Assembly (NCBI GenBank): GCA_910589415.1
Contig: OU342637.1
Coordinates: 26,821,162-26,885,161 of the forward strand
DNA length: 64,000 nt
Direction: 5' to 3'
Source of the DNA: Malachius bipustulatus
Lineage: Eukaryota; Arthropoda; Insecta; Coleoptera; Melyridae
Shown here in pieces: positions 47,015 to 57,091 of the stretch. A program made the position numbers and the translations under genes. The notes under the pieces are model-generated. The model saw only the letters and a program-made list of their open reading frames with translations, was not told the DNA's origin and searched no databases. Each line of letters begins with the position of its first letter. The stretch's first letter is position 1.

Positions 47015-49598
47015 CATATATTTACCCAGAACACCTTCAGTTGATGAATTACAGATTCTATTTGACTACTTTGTGAGATATGTCATATATCCCGGGATAA
47101 CTTGCTTATCATGGGAGATTTTAATGTACCCAATTTTAATAGTACTGATGATTCTTCTTTGCTGTGTGCTACCTTGAGAAATTATTTACAGTTACTTAAT
47201 GTCGTGCAGTTGAACAATGTCTGTAACAATAAGGACCGTCTTTTAGACTTAGTTTTTAGTAATATGTGTTGTACAGTATGCTTGGATAGTCAGCCCTTGG
47301 TGCAAGTCGATGAATTCCATCCACCGTTGACAATAACCACAAAAGTTAATAATTCTAAGCGTAACAAGTTTCCTTGTAGTTCGGCAGCAAATGTATATAA
47401 CTTTCATAGGGCCGATTTTCAAGGGTTGTACCTTGCTCTATCCAAGGTTGACTGGTCCGAATTAGATTTGTATAGTGATGTAGAGTTAGCTTGTGATAGA
47501 TTTTATGAAATTTTATATGATGTTTTAAATAGGTTTGTACCGTTGTACCGGAATGGCCCTGTGAATGCTAGGCGAACGTATCCTCAGTGGTATAACTCAG
47601 ATATACTGGCTGGTATCAAGTGTAAAGATCGTTATTACAGACGGTATTCACGCACAGGTTCGCGTTTTGATTACGATCTGTTTAAGAAACAGCGAAAAGT
47701 AGTTAAATCTCAAATAAAAATTGCGTATGCAGATTATGTATCTAGTGTGGAGCAGTCTATCACTAAAGATCCAAAAAAATTCTGGTCATTCCTCTCCAAA
47801 AAAAACGGTAGTAGAATTCCTAATAAGATGCAGCATGACGGAGATTGGTTTGACACACCCAAAGAAATTGTGGATGCGTTTACCGATCATTTTTCTAGTG
47901 TGTTCGTGGATGGTGGATCTGTGACACACGATTTAACTGTGCCTTTCTATAGCAATATTGTCCAGGTGAAATCGATATCGATTCAAGACATTGAGTCTGC
48001 AGTGGGGAGATTGGGATGTAAGAAAACAGCGGGCTGTGATCAAGTACCTGCATTTTTTGTTCGTGATTGTTCCCCAGTTTTGACTCGACCACTGCAGACT
48101 TTATTCAATCTTAGTTTAAAAACTGCTGTATTCCCTTCTAGATGGAAATTAGCACGCTGTTGTCCAGTGTTCAAAAGCGGAAATAAAGATAATATAGCAA
48201 ACTACAGATCAGTGGTTATCCTCTCAAACTTTGCCAAGGTCTTTGAGTCAGTGTTGTATAGATATATATATAGCTCCGTCTCGCCTTTCATTTCTTCATC
48301 ACAGCACGGATTTGTGGAGCGCAGATCCACCGTTACTAACTTGGCCTGCTTCTCTCAGTTTATCTCTGAAGCCTTAGATAATAAAAGACAGGTTGATGTG
48401 ATTTACACAGACCTGTCTAAGGCTTTCGATAGGGTGAATCATAGAATCTTGCTCAACAGATTGGATGTTCTCGGATTTAGCGAGAATCTTCTCGAGTTTT
48501 TGAGATCATACTTGACCGACCGCCAGCAGTTCGTCTCATACAATGAGTACTCTTCAGCGGCATTTACTCCAGTGTCCGGAGTACCACAGGGCTCCAACCT
48601 AGGACCACTTCTGTTCATTTTGTTTATAAACAGCGTATGTGATGAACTCAACTGTGAAGCTCTGATGTTTGCAGACGATCTTAAGATCTTTAAGGCAGTA
48701 GAAGTAGAGGATGATTGTGTGTGTCTCCAACGGTGCTTAGATAGTGTGATTGAATGGTGCTCTGTCAGCGGGATGCAAATGAATATTGATAAGTGTAAGG
48801 TCATGTCGTATAACAGAAGACGCTCTGCAGTGGTTTTTGATTACGCAATATCAGGGGTATTACTGGATCGCGTTAACGAGATCAGGGATCTGGGTGTTCA
48901 CTTTAGTTCAGATTTTTCATTTGTAAATCATGTCTTGGAACTGTCAGCATCCCTGAATAGACTATTGGGATATTTGCTGCGCAACACAAGAGAGTTCAAA
49001 GGTAACAGGGCTTTGAAAACATTATTCTTCGCTTTTATGGTTTCTAAAGCAGAATATGCTTCGCTGATCTGGTATCCCCTTCAGAGCTACCTTGTAGACC
49101 TGCTGGATGATATTGTCAGGCGAGTACTTAAACATATGTGGTTCAGAGATTTTGGCTTCTATCCAGAGAGAGGGTTTTCTAATGCGACGCTTTTGAACAC
49201 TTATTGCGTGGACACGTTTAGCAAAAGGCGAGTCAGAATGTCGATCTTATTTCTGTATAAGCTTGTACAGGGTGTGATTGATTGCCCGGAATTATTGAGT
49301 ACGTTAAATTTTGTAGTGCCCAGACCTAATTCCAGGAGCAGTCACACGTTCTATGTGCGGTTTGCAAGGACTAATTTGCTTTTTAGATCACCCATTGAGG
49401 TCATGTGTAACAACTATAATTCTCTTAGCTACTCTTGTGATATTTCTAACTGTAGTATTTATGATTTAAAGAAACTTCCTCTCGATATTATGTAATGTGT
49501 CTTGAATTGTTGGTTTTCCTATTTATGTTGTATGAGCAAATTGTGGCATTTACAGAAATTGTCCTCTTATTGGTGTATATAATACTGTTGGACAATAA

Positions 49599-49630
<32 letters not shown>
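47015..49630 (+). mobile_element. LINE copy with nearly complete RT, (TTA)n tail
   Basis: The recognisable element starts within the end of the endonuclease domain (YLPRTPSVDELQILFDYF at about 47019-47072, then a frameshift into the main frame) and runs to a (TTA)n tail at 49596-49630. The 5' end is truncated or replaced by T-rich low-complexity DNA. The tail and C-terminus match the truncated copy at 37993-38794. No target duplication was identified at the 5' side. The endonuclease-RT order and lack of RNase H place it in the CR1/Jockey-like LINEs in the broad sense; the clade is not settled. Confidence 0.9.
47102..49495 (+). CDS. LINE ORF2: endonuclease end plus reverse transcriptase
   Basis: The open frame runs nearly 800 codons without interruption, the longest in the window. 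It opens within the endonuclease: the conserved GDFN is at residues 5-8, and the first ATG is at 47111 (47102 is TTG). The frame is open back to about 47066. RT motifs follow in order: FKSGNKDNIANYRSV (motif 1 region), DLSKAFDRVNH with the first catalytic Asp at residue 437, GVPQGSNLGPLLF at 493-505, and FADD at 523-526 carrying the other two catalytic Asp. The thumb and C-terminal region continue through NRLLGYLL and IWYPLQ to a stop, with no RNase H. RT and endonuclease copy the element's RNA into a nicked site. All catalytic RT residues are intact, so this copy was recently active, but the endonuclease is cut off by a frameshift at about 47070 and a 5' truncation. The ORF does not extend the host gene. 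Confidence 0.93.
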   Translation: MLIMGDFNVPNFNSTDDSSLLCATLRNYLQLLNVVQLNNVCNNKDRLLDLVFSNMCCTVCLDSQPLVQVDEFHPPLTITTKVNNSKRNKFPCSSAANVYNFHRADFQGLYLALSKVDWSELDLYSDVELACDRFYEILYDVLNRFVPLYRNGPVNARRTYPQWYNSDILAGIKCKDRYYRRYSRTGSRFDYDLFKKQRKVVKSQIKIAYADYVSSVEQSITKDPKKFWSFLSKKNGSRIPNKMQHDGDWFDTPKEIVDAFTDHFSSVFVDGGSVTHDLTVPFYSNIVQVKSISIQDIESAVGRLGCKKTAGCDQVPAFFVRDCSPVLTRPLQTLFNLSLKTAVFPSRWKLARCCPVFKSGNKDNIANYRSVVILSNFAKVFESVLYRYIYSSVSPFISSSQHGFVERRSTVTNLACFSQFISEALDNKRQVDVIYTDLSKAFDRVNHRILLNRLDVLGFSENLLEFLRSYLTDRQQFVSYNEYSSAAFTPVSGVPQGSNLGPLLFILFINSVCDELNCEALMFADDLKIFKAVEVEDDCVCLQRCLDSVIEWCSVSGMQMNIDKCKVMSYNRRRSAVVFDYAISGVLLDRVNEIRDLGVHFSSDFSFVNHVLELSASLNRLLGYLLRNTREFKGNRALKTLFFAFMVSKAEYASLIWYPLQSYLVDLLDDIVRRVLKHMWFRDFGFYPERGFSNATLLNTYCVDTFSKRRVRMSILFLYKLVQGVIDCPELLSTLNFVVPRPNSRSSHTFYVRFARTNLLFRSPIEVMCNNYNSLSYSCDISNCSIYDLKKLPLDIM

Positions 49631-49633
<3 letters not shown>

Positions 49634-50294
49634 CACTATCTATTATACCTTTATTGACCTCCTAATAGAACCTCCACCGAGGCTTCACTGAGGCAATGAT
49701 ACCTCAAGGGACCATATTGTACTCAATGACACACACTTGTTCCCAAAAAAACTTGTTGCAGCTTCACCAAAAAATCCTATTTTCAAATGAATTTGGTTGT
49801 ATAATGTTCAGAATTTTATTGAATAAGAAAATTAAACGTTTACACGAATCAAGTCTTTCACCATCAGTTATCGTAAAAATACCAGAAAGTTGTTAACTTC
49901 TGGAAGCGTAGTCACCATGAGAAATTATCAAGTCAACAATTTTGGTGTTCTCCGACTCGAATTAGGAATTTGGTGACGTGAGAATGACGTCTTAGTGACG
50001 AAGAAATGTCACAGATCAAACACGTTATTTATTCACGTCAAATAAACGATATAAAAACTATTTAATTAAAGACGTCTTATTGGCCTAAAAACACGTTATT
50101 TGAGACGTGTAAAACACGTTATTTAGGCCGTCAAAAGGACGATTACTATATCCCAAATAATGAATTAGGTTTTGTTATAATAAGAAAAAATTAATTTTTT
50201 CTTTTTTTTTTAAATTTTTAAATTTAAAAAAAATTTAAAAAAGTTTTTTAAATAAAATCACTTTTACACTTTTACCACCGTGAACAACGCCGAC
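49631..50294. other. Stretch rich in ACGT-containing motifs
   Basis: No gene. Three copies of AAACACGTTATTT-like sequence (about 50017, 50089 and 50113) and many GACGT/ACGTC words lie at 49975-50145. This may be a remnant of an unknown repeat. Confidence 0.4.
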
Positions 50295-50881
50295 GTTGGT
50301 CTCTGGTCTCTAGAGACTTGTTTCGATCATTAAATTTTTTCCAGAATGTCGCATAGCGAGGCTCACGTCTATATGACCGTGAAAACACGAAGTATCGAAA
50401 TATAGGGTCAATTTACGTCTTTTTGACGTCACCTATTGGTTTTCTTCAAATATCTGAGATATCAGGCACTAAAGAGACGTGTTTTTGACGTCACTTACAG
50501 TTTCTATCATCAGGGGACAATTGTCACCAAAATATGACGTTATAATTACCTATCTCTGCTGCCTAAGTAGATAGAAGTAGTTGAGTATTGTAATAATTAG
50601 TCCAGTTTAGAAAAACTCCTTCGAAGTCTAAGTTGCTCTCTGGTCTCAGTTTCTTGAGACTTGTTTCGAGCAATAAAATTTTTTTCCCAGAATTTCGCAT
50701 AGCGAGTTTCCAATTATCTGAGATACCATGCAGGCACTAAAATGACGTCACTGACAGTTTCAATAATCAGGGACCGACTATCACCAAAATATGACGTTGT
50801 AATTATCCTATTACTACCTAAGTAGGAAAAGTAATTGAGTATTGTAATTAGTCCAGTTTAGAAAAACCCCTTTGAAGTCTA
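50295..50881. repeat. Direct duplication, second unit with a deletion
   Basis: Unit 1 (50295-50631) and unit 2 (50632-50881) are adjacent and in the same direction, both running from GTTG(G)-CTCTCTGGTCTC through GAGACTTGTTTCGA, CGCATAGCGAG, AGGCACTAAA, CACCAAAATATGACGTT and GTCCAGTTTAGAAAAAC to GAAGTCTAA. Unit 2 lacks about 85 bp of unit 1 between about 50365 and 50450. Unit 1 has two TGACGTCA palindromes (50424, 50486); one remains in unit 2 (50743). Confidence 0.85.
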
Positions 50882-53046
50882 ATAAAGACTAGTTCGGCGG
50901 AGAAAGTAACGAGAATTACAAAGCATAATTTATTATTTGCGTTTTCAGGCTCGGTGGCTACATTAATTGACTGGATTAAGCAATTTCAAAGACTCTAATA
51001 TCTCCTTAATTACAAACTAAAGGGTAGTTTTTAGACTTCAATAATTAAATCTGCTTCTGCCTCGCCTAACTTTAAAGTTCCTTCCATTTCCTCATAATAC
51101 GTTATTAATAATTAGTATTACACTATAAGTATTCCAAATAAACTGACCCGCCAACTGAAGCTAATCTCTTCATTAAAACTACCCGCCTGTAACTTTTATG
51201 CCACTAATTTTTAGGAATATTAGGATTGTTTTAACTTATTTAATCCTCTTGTTTTTAACTTGTATACCTTTTAAGTAGCTTCCGCTGAAATTCAACAATA
51301 AAAAGTACAACGTGACTGAATAACGTTACGATGCCTCCCCATCTCTAAGAAGTTCTTAACACGCCGCGAGTAAACGGAAGTCGAGGGAGCGTTAAATTTT
51401 CATTCAGTTTACTTCACATTTGGCCCAATCAATCATGTTATTGACAATTCTATACAGTAAAGTGACAGGAGATTTATCACAAATCAGTGTTCGAAGCTTG
51501 TAGCGTTCAGGTGTGGGTTTTTTTATCCCCCCGTGTCGGTAGTACTGTAACGGCATTCATCTATGACTTATTATTGCCACGGTTTTGACATATGCCCGTT
51601 TATAACCAGGCACATTTCGTTCGAATTGGCTGCTTATATATTTATGGAATGGTCGATCTACGTCCAGACACTAATACCGTTAATCGATTTAGATTTAAGA
51701 TTTATTTTATTTAAGTAAGTTCTGAAACTTCACAAGAGTCTATACAACATACAACAGCGAGGCTTTATTGCAGCATGTTTTTGTTCTAGACGTGGTAAAC
51801 CTTAACATGTTTATTTCGGTAATGGTACAAATTTCGTAGGAGTCAATGTGAATTGAAAAAAAAATCAGTACCTAATAATGAAGCATATATTTATCGAATT
51901 ATCAAGCAATGAAAAGGTTGAATGGCGCTTTATTTCACCGCAGTCTCCCCATTTCGGAGACTACTGAAATAGGTGTCATAATAATAATTATGCATCATCA
52001 AGGAGAAGGTACAGATCGACCTACGCTGTTATATTATATTTATGAATAACCTTTGAAAAACACTTTGAAGGCAATTTTTCCACTCAAAAAGCCTCAGGCA
52101 ACTCTTTTTTGCTTGACGCCTGTTCAGAGCAGAGAGGACAGAATCAGAGCTTGCGAATCCCCCCTACTGTAAGTTGGAAGTTACAGGCCGACATGAATTA
52201 TTCTGTCTGGATTATTTTCAGCGGATCATGAATTATTGAGGAGTACATAAACGCACGGTCTGAAGGGAGCAGTTGGGAATTGCTGGCAAGGATAACTGTT
52301 TTTGACATAATAATCATAAAGTTATTGTTTTCCTCAGGGACTGACAGAATAATAAGTTGAGAAGGAAAATGCCTGGTACTGCGTTAAAGCTCAATGTTAG
52401 CGAAATAATTTGTGAGAGAGAAAGATATATTATGTATTAAAATGTATCTGAAATTGCATGTCACGTTTAGCTCCTTTAGATAATAATTATAAAGATATGA
52501 GGAAAATTATTATCTCTAAAGAAGATTCTGGAAGAAATCTTAATAACGTAAATTGTAATGAGCATCATTTTTTTACTTTGCTCCTAAATATAATATTTAC
52601 CTAATGAATAATGTATTGAACCCAGTCTTTTAATCCCTAGTTGCTCTTTGATCACTGAGCACCATTAATTAGACTTTTCTCTTTTTCTAATTTCAAGGAA
52701 ATTCTATTGAATGCTAGAGTGAACCACCATTACGTTCTTGAATTGCTTCTGTGAATTCCCTGAAGAATTGGTACAGGCGGCAGGGAGATTTTCCCTATAT
52801 GTTAATGTGGAAACATACTCTACCTCGATGCATTTTTTCATACGCTTTTAGGCCCAAATGCACAAAAGTCTACAATTTTTGTGTTACGGGGGGAGCGGGA
52901 GGGGACCTGAAAGGTGTAAAAAAATGTCTAATTTTCTCAACTTACATTAAGTAAATATAACAGCGTAGAGGGCACGCCGTTCACTACATGTTTGTCCTCG
53001 TAACTTTTCTCCCAATTGCAACGGTTTTTTTTTTTAACAATTTTTT
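50882..53046. other. Intronic stretch, nothing recognised
   Basis: No open frame with a recognisable domain; the 67-codon frame at 52751-52954 (+) is not convincing. No repeat was noticed. Confidence 0.4.
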
Positions 53047-54005
53047 ACTCGGGTGAAGTTAGCAACGAAAACTTAGCAACGGGAGTGGTTAAACATCCGG
53101 CTGCGGTACGATGATAATTTAATTACATAATCTGCTATTATTGCTTGAACGGGGTTGATTTTTCTCCTTGGATCTCCTGGAAAAATAAATACCCCAGCAA
53201 CAAACCAAGGGCAATTTTTTAGCCGAAAATCTAAAATTACAACACCTGAATATGCGGATTCGGAATTCCAAAAAATCACTGTGGCCGTTCTGGGCCCGGG
53301 CAAGACGAGTTTTCACGAAGGGATGATGGGGTGGATCTTTGTCCTTAAGTTGAAAAAACAAAAACCCCAGCAACGCATCAAGGGCAGTTTTTATAGCCGA
53401 AAATCTAAAATTACAACACCTGAATATGCGGATTCGGACTTTCAAAAAATCACTGTGGCCGTTCTGGGCCCGGACAAGGCGAGGTTTTATGGCCGAAAAA
53501 CGAAAATTAGGATCATCTAAAATATGATTAACAATAATAAGTTCACTACATGTATGAAATTTTGATTATATAATGTGAATTGTTCTTACCAGTAGCCTTA
53601 GGAGTTTTTTTGAAATTCCGAATCCGCATATTCAGGTGTTGTAATTTTCGATTTTCGGCTATAAAAACTGCCCTTGATGTGTTGCTGGGGTTTTTATTTT
53701 TTCAACCCAAGGACAAAGATCCACCCTATCATCCTTCCGTGGAAACTCCTCTTACCCGGGCCCAGAACGGCCACAGTGATTTTTTGAAATTCCGAATCCG
53801 CATATTCAGGTGTTGTAATTTTAGATTTTCGGCTATAAAAACTGCCCTTGATGCGTTGCTGGGGTATTTATTTTTCCAAACGAAGGAGAAAGATCAACCC
53901 CATTCAAGCAATAATAGCAGATTATGTAATTAAATTATCATCGTACCACAGCCGGATGTTTAGCCACTCCCGTTGCTAAGTTTTCGTTGCTAACTTCACC
54001 CGAGT
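53047..54005. mobile_element. Fold-back element built of repeated modules
   Basis: The 959-bp element starts ACTCGGGTGAAGTTAGCAAC and ends with its inverse. Each arm contains two direct modules spaced 173-174 bp (ACCCCAGCAAC at 53191 and 53364; the inverse at 53681 and 53855). Each module holds GCCGAAAATCTAAAATTACA, CACCTGAATATGCGGATTCG and CACTGTGGCCGTTCTGGGCC. The arms meet around a unique centre of roughly 90 bp (about 53500-53590). Four open frames (53073-53303, 53119-53445, 53155-53520, 53580-53933) encode repeated, mirror-image peptides only because of the modules. No target duplication was clear and no transposase is encoded. Confidence 0.85.
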
Positions 54006-55186
54006 TTAGTCTTTTTAGCCTAATGAGACCATTTAGGCTATTGAGCCTGTGTGAAATAACAACTTCGCGAATCACAGAAGTATTCGTGAGAGGTTCTCAA
54101 CTCCCAATTTGAATATTACACTCGAATAAGGGGACTATGGGGTGCTAGGACCTGAAGGGCATAATAGTGGTGTTTACTGATCGTTCAGGTGATATTCTTG
54201 AGACGCGGCCTCGTTTAACTAACGAGAATAAAGACACGCGAAATAAACATCACCAATTAAGCGAACACTAACGAACAGGTGAGGATGCTATAACAAACAA
54301 GAAAGAACACAAACATGCATCACGCGTAATTATTTTTTTTTTCTAAATTATTTTTTCTTAAGAAATAATTCTGTCTAAGAAAATAAATAATCATAAACAC
54401 AGATACGTTTTATTCTAAAGATCTTCAATGCTAGAATATTCAAGAGTTAAATAAAAAAGTAAAGAAATCGGATATCCGCATGAAAGCTTGAAGGAATTCT
54501 TGACCTAAATAAAACGTTACAACCCAGGGTTGGTTGATTGTGAAATTTGCCTCCCGAAATCACTGAAGTTCTTTCAGAAGAGACGACGATATTTGCGATC
54601 GCGATAAAGGAGCATTCAGAGCGTCTCCCCATCATGCAGCACAGGAGGAGAAGATGCATTGAAATTTTTATATAATAAGGCCGGTACATTTTTTGCCGAC
54701 AAAAGCGAACTGTTTGATGTCGACGATAAATTTGGTCGATGCCTTTATGCGGCCACAAAGGAGCTAAATAGGGATTTATTGCTGGCATGTTGAGGTTAAC
54801 AATCCGGGAAAATGGGCGATGATTTAGGAGGATGTTAAGAATTCAAAACATGTACACAATGCTAAAGGTTAATTGTGTGGTTTCCTTTCACCTTTCGATA
54901 TTTGTGACACCGCTTTTTTGAATCCCTCAAGATAAATGTGTACTTATCTCCACTTAGTGGGATTCCACTCTATAGAAAATATTTTCTTACTGCTGTTATC
55001 TATCACCGCTTTCTTTTTCAGTTTCTCTGAATCCTTTAAATGGACAGGAAATTCGTGACGGTACAAATTTAACGATATGGAATTTTTAACCTGTCAAACT
55101 ATTCAATAAGCTAAATCGATTGAAAATAAATTAATTTACAATTTATGTGATAATATATTATTTAATGACAATTAATTTAATTTCAG
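54006..55186. other. 3' end of the giant intron, nothing recognised
   Basis: It runs to the TTTCAG acceptor of the next alkaline phosphatase exon. The minus-strand open frame 54447-54788 has no recognisable domain. Confidence 0.45.
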
Positions 55187-55394
55187 GTACTTCTGGGTGG
55201 AGGAAGGCGTCACTGGTTACCCAAAGTAGCCCACGATCCGGAACAAGTCAAGGAGGAAGGTCGCCGCTTGGATGGACGTAATCTCATCGATGACTGGGCC
55301 AGGGATAAAAGAAAGCGAGGTCTCAGAGCCGAGTACGTTTGGAATAAGTCTCAGCTTGACAAAATCAACTCCAATCAGATCGATTACCTCCTAG
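55187..55394 (+). CDS. Alkaline phosphatase, next internal exon
   Basis: It encodes 69 codons plus one base. It begins VLLGGGRRHWLPKVA, the family's (I/L)GGGR(K/R) segment, continues with GRRLDGRNLIDDWARDK (family: G.RLDG.NL...W), and ends EYVWNKSQLDKINSNQIDYL before the LLG|LFEP-type junction. The acceptor is TTTCAG and the donor is GTAAGT at 55395, leaving phase 1. It joins directly to the exon at 10949-11127. The following exon, expected to start with the LFEP-like block, was not found before 64000. The reading frame is intact and no key residue is missing in this segment. It lies 60 bp from the stop codon of the antisense UQCRB gene. Confidence 0.93.
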
Positions 55395-55454
55395 GTAAGT
55401 AAAACACTTTTTTTTTAACTCGAAAAATTATAAACGGAAACGCATCTGCAATAA

Positions 55455-55799
55455 TTAATATCTCTTACACCACTCCTCCCTCTCCTCTTTCTCTCTTAAA
55501 ACCTGCTTGAGCAGAGGACTTAGGTACATGACGTCTTCCTCATATTTCGTCCATTGATTCTTCGGCAGTATCTCACGTTGAAGATCCAGCTGCATGGCTC
55601 TAATAATTCTGTAGTTTCGGGCGTCATACACGTCAGGAGGGAGACGTCTCACTGCTTCGGCGATATCGGGCTCCAGTTCATCGTTGAGGAGGTCGTCGCG
55701 AAGTAGACCGTACTTGCGGAAGTTGGAAATATTGTAACAGAATTTTCTGATCGCGTGACTGAAAAATCGTCGAGGAATTTGAGCGCATCGGCCGGTCAT
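55455..55799 (-). CDS. Cytochrome bc1 subunit 7 (QCR7/UQCRB), intronless
   Basis: The product of 114 residues is a small matrix-side subunit of mitochondrial complex III, which passes electrons from ubiquinol to cytochrome c; the subunit stabilises cytochrome b. Family blocks are present in order: FRKYGLLRDDLL (about 27-38), AEAVRRLPPDVYDARNYRII (about 47-66), LPKNQWTKYEEDVMYLSP (about 78-95) and a charged C-terminal helix ending REEWCKRY. The length fits the family. I chose the ATG at 55799 (MTGRCAQIPRR); an upstream ATG at 55859 would add 20 residues not typical of the family. The gene has no intron, and a run of nine A residues lies about 40 bp past the stop (55407-55415 read on the minus strand), which suggests a retrocopy. 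The frame is intact but many positions differ from typical insect sequences as I know them, so it could be a functional retrogene or the main gene. Confidence 0.93.
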   Translation of the reverse strand: MTGRCAQIPRRFFSHAIRKFCYNISNFRKYGLLRDDLLNDELEPDIAEAVRRLPPDVYDARNYRIIRAMQLDLQREILPKNQWTKYEEDVMYLSPLLKQVLREKEEREEWCKRY

Positions 55800-55859
55800 G
55801 GTAGTTTGAATATTGAAGAGATCGGGAATTACGATTGCGAGTTTATTTGATTGATTCAA

Positions 55860-56054
55860 TTTGGCATGTCAACATTTTGTTAAATGACAGGTGTCATTTT
55901 TAATAGAATACAGAAATCTGAGGCGTTTTTTCATCTTAAAGTTTTTTTTTCTGACTAGTTATAGAGGTGATGACTAAATTGTCTTGTATCTCGTAAATGG
56001 AAGAAATTATACAGTTCGACTCCCCTTCTCAAAATCCGTCTTAAAAGGCTAAGG
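55860..56054. other. Upstream flank of the UQCRB gene
   Basis: A short stretch upstream of the minus-strand UQCRB start. It would hold its promoter if the copy is expressed. No TATA box in the minus orientation is obvious. Confidence 0.3.
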
Positions 56055-56465
56055 CCTTTTGCCCACATTTGCCCGAGCGATTTAAAGAAATTTCTACAAT
56101 TTTGAAGAAAATTATGGGAGGCATCTAGGGGAGATCCCCCCCACACCCAATTAAAAGAGAAATATTTTCTTCCAATTTGCTCCTTGCAAAAATCTCTTCT
56201 GGGAGCTCCAAAAGATGGAAAAAAATTGGATAAAATTGCAAATTCGAACTTAAAAATTGACAGAGAAGTCAAGTTCAGGACCGAAAATATAGGAAAATTT
56301 TTGGGTTTGGATTTATTTAATTTTACCGGAAGTTACAGCAAAAATCAAATTGGAAGGAAATATTTTTCGCTCAGTTGGGGGCGGAGGTTGCCTAGATGCA
56401 CTCCAGTAATTTTTTCCAAATTTTTTGAAATCGCTCAGGCAAATGTGGGCAAAAAACCGTAGTCG
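56055..56465. repeat. Imperfect inverted repeat, about 410 bp
   Basis: AAGGCCTTTTGCCCACATTTGCCCGAGCGATTT-like sequence (56055-56085) and GAAATATTTTCTTCCAATTTG (56160-56180) are mirrored at 56341-56465 (CAAATTGGAAGGAAATATTT; AAATCGCTCAGGCAAATGTG). Arms of about 125 bp enclose an unrelated centre of about 150 bp. Probably an old non-autonomous element; ends not precisely set. Confidence 0.7.
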
Positions 56466-57091
56466 CTCATCGTAGCGCGTTAGACCTACTTTTTACTTAA
56501 AAGTCGAAAATTTTCTTCTTCAAAAATGTATTCTTCTTTTTCTTAAATAAAAGGAATTTTTCACCGATTGACGTCAGTATGACGTCATATTGCTTGCCAT
56601 ATGGTTTTTCAATTAAAAGTTTCTCTCATAAGGTGAAATTTTTTTATTTATTTTTTATTTATGTCGCTTTTTTTGTCCAGATACCTTCGCGACGTTCTTT
56701 AGGTCTTTTGGAACTCAGCGGCAATCGGGCATCTCCAGTAATTTATAAAAAATGTAGTGGTGCAAAAGCCATTTCATAACCTTTTATGGAGGCCGTACTT
56801 TAAAACCTCGCTTTGCGCTAGGTTTGTTTCCAAGGCTACCCTCATAAAATGACTAATTCCAGGTGTATTATAAACATTACTTTACTCTTCTTGGTGGAAC
56901 ATAGTGCTAGTGCTGCACATCCTTATTTTACCGAAAACGGCTTATATGAAAGACGACATGGTAATTAACGTACTTCGTATCTTTGCAAAGTTTCCAGCTT
57001 TCCTGGAAAGCACCGTGTGTAACGCTTCGTCCTTAATTATTGCTGATTCCAGTTTATGAGTCATATTTTCTTCATATCTTATACTTATATA
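56466..57091. other. Intronic stretch, two TGACGTCA palindromes
   Basis: TGACGTCA occurs twice, at 56569 and 56580, only 11 bp apart. This is the sequence bound by CREB/ATF-type factors in animals, but without further evidence they may be chance. No gene recognised. Confidence 0.35.

Larger units (their letters stand above)
11128..55186 (+). other. Giant phase-0 intron of the alkaline phosphatase gene
   Basis: It is bounded by a GTAAGT donor (11128) and a TTTCAG acceptor (55181-55186). The flanking exons join in phase 0 to give continuous family sequence, so no coding exon should be missing between them. At 44,059 bp it is large and is filled with LINE, Penelope, LTR and DNA-element copies in both orientations, which explains much of its length. 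Confidence 0.85.

Noticed and set aside
46842..47065. Hydrophobic N-terminal part of the 46842-47177 open frame, resembling a membrane protein
   Set aside because: The hydrophobic run is translated T-rich low-complexity DNA. Only the end of the frame (from about 47019) is real LINE endonuclease sequence.
53073..53933. Repeated-motif proteins suggested by four open frames
   Set aside because: The peptide repeats come from the DNA modules of the fold-back element and occur on both strands.
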